The notes below the pieces were generated by a model, which saw only the letters and a list, made by a program, of their open reading frames with translations, had not been told where the DNA came from and searched no databases. The translations under genes were made by a program, and so were the position numbers. Below are positions 60,119 through 64,000 of a stretch of DNA of 64,000 bases, one piece after another. Origin of the DNA: Parafrankia irregularis (GTDB lineage Bacteria > Actinomycetota > Actinomycetes > Frankiales > Frankiaceae); NCBI RefSeq assembly GCF_001536285.1, contig NZ_FAOZ01000016.1, forward strand, positions 1 through 64,000, read 5' to 3'. The number at the start of each line of letters is the position of its first letter. The first letter of the stretch is position 1.

Positions 60119-60804
60119 GGTTCCTCTCGCGGTGGGCTCCGGCGCAGGGATGCGCCATCCTCACGGGACGGGGCGCGATGATCGACCGGGCGCGGGAGCG
60201 CGAGGGCGCTGAAACGAGGTGCTGGTCCGACGTTGAGTCAGAGCCCGCACGCGTCAACGCGGCGCCCGACCAGCCGAAACAGCACAGACGCTGCCGTGAA
60301 GCCGGACGAAGTCGAGCCACCGACGGCGCGTCAACGCCGGCGCGGGCGGCGCCCCGGTCTGGCTTGCAGCGAACACGGACCCATGGTGGCATTCCTGTCA
60401 CCCCGACGGGTGGAGTTTCGGAGGCCGTCCGTCCGATCGCGACGACCATCATTTCTTCTCAGCCTCGTCGGGCCGTCGAGATGCCGGATGGGTCATCGAC
60501 ATGGGGATCGACACCCGCGGCCCAGATGCACCGGTGGGTGCAGGCCATCTCGGCTGGCATGCGCGGGACGGACCGCTGGGGCAGCAGGAGATCCTTCATC
60601 GTCACGCGCGACCGAGCATCGTGACATCGATCGCGCAGGCGCGGTTGCCACAGGACTTGCCTGAGCGGGAACAGGCGAGCCTCCGGCATACCACTTTTCA
60701 GCCGCACCGGCGCCCGCCAGTCGACTCCCGTGATGCGCGAAACAAGTCCGCAGGAAAGTCGTTGTGGGAGCGCGAGATACCGGTTAACCTCTGGGCAGGA
60801 TTCG
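60119..60804. other. 686-bp region before the ATP-grasp gene
   Basis: No convincing gene; several short frames lack family features. GC content falls toward the right end. It must hold promoters for the divergent LLM gene and the ATP-grasp/aminomutase pair. Confidence 0.6.
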
Positions 60805-62115
60805 GTGAACGGGGGCGGGTTGCGGGCGGACCACATCACTCAGGTCATCTTTCCGAACTTCGTCAACGGCATTATCTTGTCGCGCCCGATCGCGAGCCTT
60901 GGTAACTCCCTGAATGCCGCATCCCTGCGGATGGGATGGTATGCCCGGCCGGGGGACACCATCATCCTGCCGACGAAGATGCCGCAGGCGTTCTGGTCTT
61001 ACGTCTCTTCGTTGATGGAAATCCGACCGGAATCGGTCGAGATAATCGAAGCCCCCAGTGACGGGTTGACGGAACTTTCGCGTGCGGTGGACGACCACCG
61101 TCTGATGGGCAGGATACGGCAGGTTCTGCGGCGGTCATCGGATGTAAAACTGCTGCCGTACGCGCTGGATGAGTCCGCCTTGCAGTTTTCTGCGACGATC
61201 GGTGCCGGGATCTCTCCCTATCAAGGTCGAGTGCCTCCTGGAGCTCTGGACGTCGCGCGCAGGTTGAACACGAAGAACGGCTATCGCGAAGTTGCGGATC
61301 GACTGCATATTCCCATGGCAGATGGCGTCGTCTGTGAGTCATGGGAAGAACTTGAAGAAGCGGTGGTCGATGTTGTGGCACGGGCCGGTGGAGCTGTGGT
61401 CAAGCCGACGCGCTCCTGTCTCGGTCATGGCCTCACCTTCGTCACGCGCCGCGATCTGCGGAGCATGCCGAACTTTCTCGCAGAGTATCGAGACGGGTCG
61501 TATCATCCTGACGGCTGGGTTGTCGAAGAGAAAGTGGCCTTCACCGAGGTTGTGACAGCGGAGATGGTGGTCGAGGCGGACGGTCCCCGGGTTGCCCATC
61601 TTGGCGAGATGAGAACTCCAGGAGGTATCTTCAACGGCCAGGTTACTCCGATGAGGCGTAGCTCCGCCCATGCGCCCCAGCTGGAATCCATTGCTCTGAG
61701 GCTGGGTGACTATCTCGCCGAGAGCGGGTACCGGGGACCGTTCGACATAGATGGAGGGATCTCGCCCGATGGCCATCTTCTGACGACGGAGTGTAACATC
61801 AGGCAGACCGGTGCGACGTATGCCGATTTCATCATCCGACACTTTTTCGGCCCCGAGGCCTCGGGTATGTCGTGGGTCCTGGGTGCGGAAAAGGGGCTCG
61901 CTGTCGGTTTTGCCGCCGGACTGGACCGACTTGTTGACGCGGGCATCGCCTGGCGGCCGGGCGATGAAGAGGGCGTAATCCTGGTCAACGACACATTAGC
62001 GTACGACCGGACCTGGCGGTATCTCGTGGTCGCGCGCTCCGACGATCGTGCGGACGAAATCGAGTCTGCGGTCGCTCGTACTCTCAAATTCACCTCGGTG
62101 ATTTCTCGAAAGTAG
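60805..62115 (+). CDS. ATP-grasp ligase with a pre-ATP-grasp domain (peptide/amide ligase-like)
   Basis: 436 residues. N-terminal about 110 residues have VNGIILSRPIASLGNSLNAAS, as in the pre-ATP-grasp part of PGM1-type peptide ligases. The ATP-grasp domain shows AVVKPTRSCLGHGLTFV (phosphate loop), GWVVEEKVAF, and metal-binding Glu/Asn in TTECNIRQTG. Such enzymes join a carboxylate, activated as acyl phosphate, to an amine. GTG 60805 has GGGCAGG 5 bases upstream. Codon use is much less GC-biased than in neighbours (ATA, TTA and AAA codons). Followed 82 bp later by a KamA-type aminomutase gene, which suggests ligation of a beta-amino acid. Confidence 0.85.
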   Translation: MNGGGLRADHITQVIFPNFVNGIILSRPIASLGNSLNAASLRMGWYARPGDTIILPTKMPQAFWSYVSSLMEIRPESVEIIEAPSDGLTELSRAVDDHRLMGRIRQVLRRSSDVKLLPYALDESALQFSATIGAGISPYQGRVPPGALDVARRLNTKNGYREVADRLHIPMADGVVCESWEELEEAVVDVVARAGGAVVKPTRSCLGHGLTFVTRRDLRSMPNFLAEYRDGSYHPDGWVVEEKVAFTEVVTAEMVVEADGPRVAHLGEMRTPGGIFNGQVTPMRRSSAHAPQLESIALRLGDYLAESGYRGPFDIDGGISPDGHLLTTECNIRQTGATYADFIIRHFFGPEASGMSWVLGAEKGLAVGFAAGLDRLVDAGIAWRPGDEEGVILVNDTLAYDRTWRYLVVARSDDRADEIESAVARTLKFTSVISRK

Positions 62116-62197
62116 AAGACCCAGAGATCCAGCTGGCGGCAAAAATGCTTGCGTCAGAGGCTCCCTCCGCGTGGCCGAGCTGAAATTCGGGGAGACG

Positions 62198-63595
62198 ATG
62201 CACGAACCTGTCCTCGGAGTCAACGCCCCCGAGCGGGCGAAGACGACGATCTGTCAGCCTTACGAGTATTCTCGGCGAGAATTGGTCGAACCGGACTGGC
62301 GACGCTTCCCCGGCTGGCAGAACGTCACCAGAACGGAATGGCGTGACCCGGCGTGGCAGCGTGCACGCAGCGTCAGGAACCTGCGCCAACTGCGAGAAGT
62401 CTGCGGTGGCGGTCTCAGTGAGGAGTTCTTCGCCGATCTGGCAGCGGACCAGGAGCGGTATGCCACAATGCCGCTCCGGTTGACTCCTCAACTGATGAAC
62501 ACTATCAGTCCACGGGTGGAGCCCAGCACAGCCGGCTGGTACATGGATCCAGTGCGACGCTATATGCTCCCGGCGGCGTCGGACCGGCAGTCGGAATGGC
62601 CGAGCCACCCGCTCGCCACTCGCGATTCACTTGGCGAGCGTGCGATGTGGATGGTCGAAGGGCTGGTGCACCGTTACCCTACGAAGGTGCTGGTCGAGTT
62701 AACTTCGACCTGCCCCCAGTACTGCGGACATTGTACACGGATGGATCTGGTCGGTACCTCGGTTCCCGGGTTCACGAAGAATCGATTCAGTATGCGTACC
62801 GCCGATCGGGCGGACGCCATGGTGGAATACCTGAGGGGCAGGCCCGTGGTCCGGGACGTGGTGGTTTCCGGCGGCGATGTGGCGAACGTTCCATGGCCGC
62901 GACTCCAAATGTTTGTTGAGCAACTCCTGGAGATCGGTTCCATTCGGGATATCCGGCTGGCCACCAAGGGGCTGATCGGTCTGCCGCAACACTGGCTTGC
63001 GTACGAGGTCCGTAAGGGAATGGCCGAACTGGCGAACGTGGCCTCTGCGCGCAATGTAAACTTTTCGGTGCACACGCACGTGAACGCGGTTCAACAGCTG
63101 ACTCCGCTGGTCGCCGAGGCCTCCCGGGGACTGCTGGAGGCCGGGGTTGGCGAGCTACGCAACCAGAGTGTGCTACTGGAGGGGGTGAACGCGACGGTAA
63201 ACGATATTCTCGATCTCTGTTTTGCGCTGCGCGATGAGACAAGTATACTGCCGTATTATTTCTATCTCTGCGATATGGTGCCGGGGGTTGAGCACTGGCG
63301 GATTCCGCTCGGGCGAGCCCAGACTCTTCAGGATTCCATCATGGGCTACCTGCCAGGATTCGCAACGCCCCGGATCGTATGTGACGTCCCATTCGTCGGA
63401 AAGCGCTGGGTCCATCAGGCGGTAGCATATGATCGAGAAAAGGGGATCTCCTCATGGCGTAAGAACTATAGGACTCCGCTCGACCGTGACGATTCGGAAA
63501 GCCTTACGGACCTGCATAGTTACTATGATCCGATAAACACCTTGCCGGAGGCCGGTCGGCAGTGGTGGAGGGAAATGGGCAGGTCTCCTGCGTGA
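62198..63595 (+). CDS. KamA-family radical-SAM aminomutase (lysine 2,3-aminomutase-like)
   Basis: About 465 residues. The radical-SAM cluster motif is STCPQYCGHCTR (Cx3Cx2C). VVSGGDVANVPWPRL and the PLP Lys in CDVPFVGKRWV match KamA. Both aspartates that hold the substrate epsilon-amine in clostridial lysine 2,3-aminomutase have counterparts, in LCDMVPGVEHWR and CDVPFVGK. A basic amino acid such as lysine is therefore the likely substrate, giving a beta-amino acid. ATG 62198 has GGGGAG just upstream; GTG 62171 would add nine residues. Low-GC codon use like the ATP-grasp gene. Confidence 0.88.
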   Translation: MHEPVLGVNAPERAKTTICQPYEYSRRELVEPDWRRFPGWQNVTRTEWRDPAWQRARSVRNLRQLREVCGGGLSEEFFADLAADQERYATMPLRLTPQLMNTISPRVEPSTAGWYMDPVRRYMLPAASDRQSEWPSHPLATRDSLGERAMWMVEGLVHRYPTKVLVELTSTCPQYCGHCTRMDLVGTSVPGFTKNRFSMRTADRADAMVEYLRGRPVVRDVVVSGGDVANVPWPRLQMFVEQLLEIGSIRDIRLATKGLIGLPQHWLAYEVRKGMAELANVASARNVNFSVHTHVNAVQQLTPLVAEASRGLLEAGVGELRNQSVLLEGVNATVNDILDLCFALRDETSILPYYFYLCDMVPGVEHWRIPLGRAQTLQDSIMGYLPGFATPRIVCDVPFVGKRWVHQAVAYDREKGISSWRKNYRTPLDRDDSESLTDLHSYYDPINTLPEAGRQWWREMGRSPA

Positions 63596-64000
63596 CCGGT
63601 ATTCGTTCCGAAGGTGTCGGCTCGGAGTCCCTGTTGCCCGTACAGCGCCCAGGTGACGTAGGCCGCGATGGCCGGGCGTTCGCCCCGCCCCGGCACCCGC
63701 GGAGACCCGGCCTCCCGCCGCTCCGGAGCCGACCTCGGCACCTGCCACCACGAACCCGGTAGCGCCGCGACAGCTCGCGGTCTGATCGGCGGCACCGCGG
63801 AGCCGACGTCCGCGCTGACCGGCCGGTCATGTGCGGCCAGTTGCCACCGCCGCGGCTGCGGCGAGAGAGCTGGCGAACACGTGGATCCGACGCGAGTTCA
63901 GATCTCGCCGAGGGACTGCGGTGCCCAACCGGCCCGGGCGGCGCCTCGGCCGAGCTCGCGACGTGAGCGGACACCAGCCGAAGGTCGCATTCTCTCCCGG
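63596..64000. other. right-end region without a supportable gene
   Basis: GC rises again to the level of the bulk genome. Minus-strand frames (for example 63523-63795, with AIAAYVTWALYGQQGLRADTF) might be the 3' part of something beyond the window, but no family is recognisable. Confidence 0.5.

Noticed and set aside
60119-60804. Small coding frames before the ATP-grasp gene
   Set aside because: None has a clear ribosome site or family feature, and several overlap on opposite strands. Treated as non-coding.
63504-63974. Minus-strand frames at the right edge
   Set aside because: Three overlapping frames compete; none has recognisable motifs and the 5' parts are Arg/Ser-rich shadows.
1-64000. 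tRNA or rRNA genes
   Set aside because: I saw no tRNA arm pattern such as GGTTCGAATCC with a matching acceptor stem, and no rRNA-like sequence.

Overview
The window is high-GC actinobacterial DNA, and its gene set points to a Frankia-type or related soil actinomycete. The evidence is strongly GC-biased codon use, GTG starts, ATGA/GTGA overlaps, a complete actinobacterial-type [NiFe]-hydrogenase operon, actinobacterial cysteine leader peptides, and c-di-AMP and ZTP riboswitches in typical actinobacterial positions. The species cannot be named from the sequence alone.

Layout. 1-6.7 kb: the tail of a fibronectin-III protein, a divergent PRPP synthase, a NarL-type two-component pair divergent from an ABC-2 exporter, and a BrkB/YihY membrane protein fused in frame to a nitroreductase domain. 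6.75-20.2 kb: the hydrogenase locus. A minus-strand run of 14 genes reads hypC-like, small subunit, large subunit, NifU-like, DUF5947-like, DUF6084-like, a 425-aa unknown, maturation protease, a 34-aa small protein, hypC, hypD, hypE, hypA, hypB. hypF lies convergently on the plus strand and carries a one-base frameshift. A Cys-Asp motif in the small subunit and the lack of any export signal or membrane anchor point to the high-affinity, atmospheric-H2 group 1h type. 20.3-31.9 kb: a sirtuin/GNAT pair, a UBP zinc finger, a GlsB-like protein, an E1-alpha / enoyl-CoA hydratase / aldehyde dehydrogenase run, two divergent orphan response regulators, small membrane and secreted proteins, methylmalonyl-CoA epimerase, and a cell-wall hydrolase behind a c-di-AMP riboswitch. 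32.9-35.9 kb: glyA behind a ZTP riboswitch that starts inside the upstream tetR gene, and a TetR/SDR divergent pair with a palindromic operator.

36.1-60.1 kb is dominated by organosulfur acquisition. A leader peptide ending in a Cys codon precedes a peptide/nickel-type ABC importer (five genes) and two SsuD-like monooxygenases. A second Cys-containing leader precedes an NtaA/DszA-type monooxygenase, an alpha/beta hydrolase and a flavin reductase, divergent from LysR and cupin genes. A minus-strand block then holds an F420/FMN LLM oxidoreductase, an SsuE-like FMN reductase, a sulfurtransferase, metK and a GlcD-like FAD oxidase. These genes would import sulfur-containing organics, oxidise them to release sulfite using reduced flavin, and feed cysteine and methionine/SAM synthesis. 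Translation of the leaders through Cys codons is a plausible sensor of cysteine supply.

60.8-63.6 kb is clearly lower in GC (about 55% in a hand-counted 60-base sample) and holds only an ATP-grasp ligase and a KamA-type radical-SAM aminomutase. This looks like an acquired natural-product cassette that makes and ligates a beta-amino acid, and is the most novel-looking system here. Two structured intergenic repeats and a recurrent palindrome, GGTTCCGCGGAACC, are further unexplained elements.
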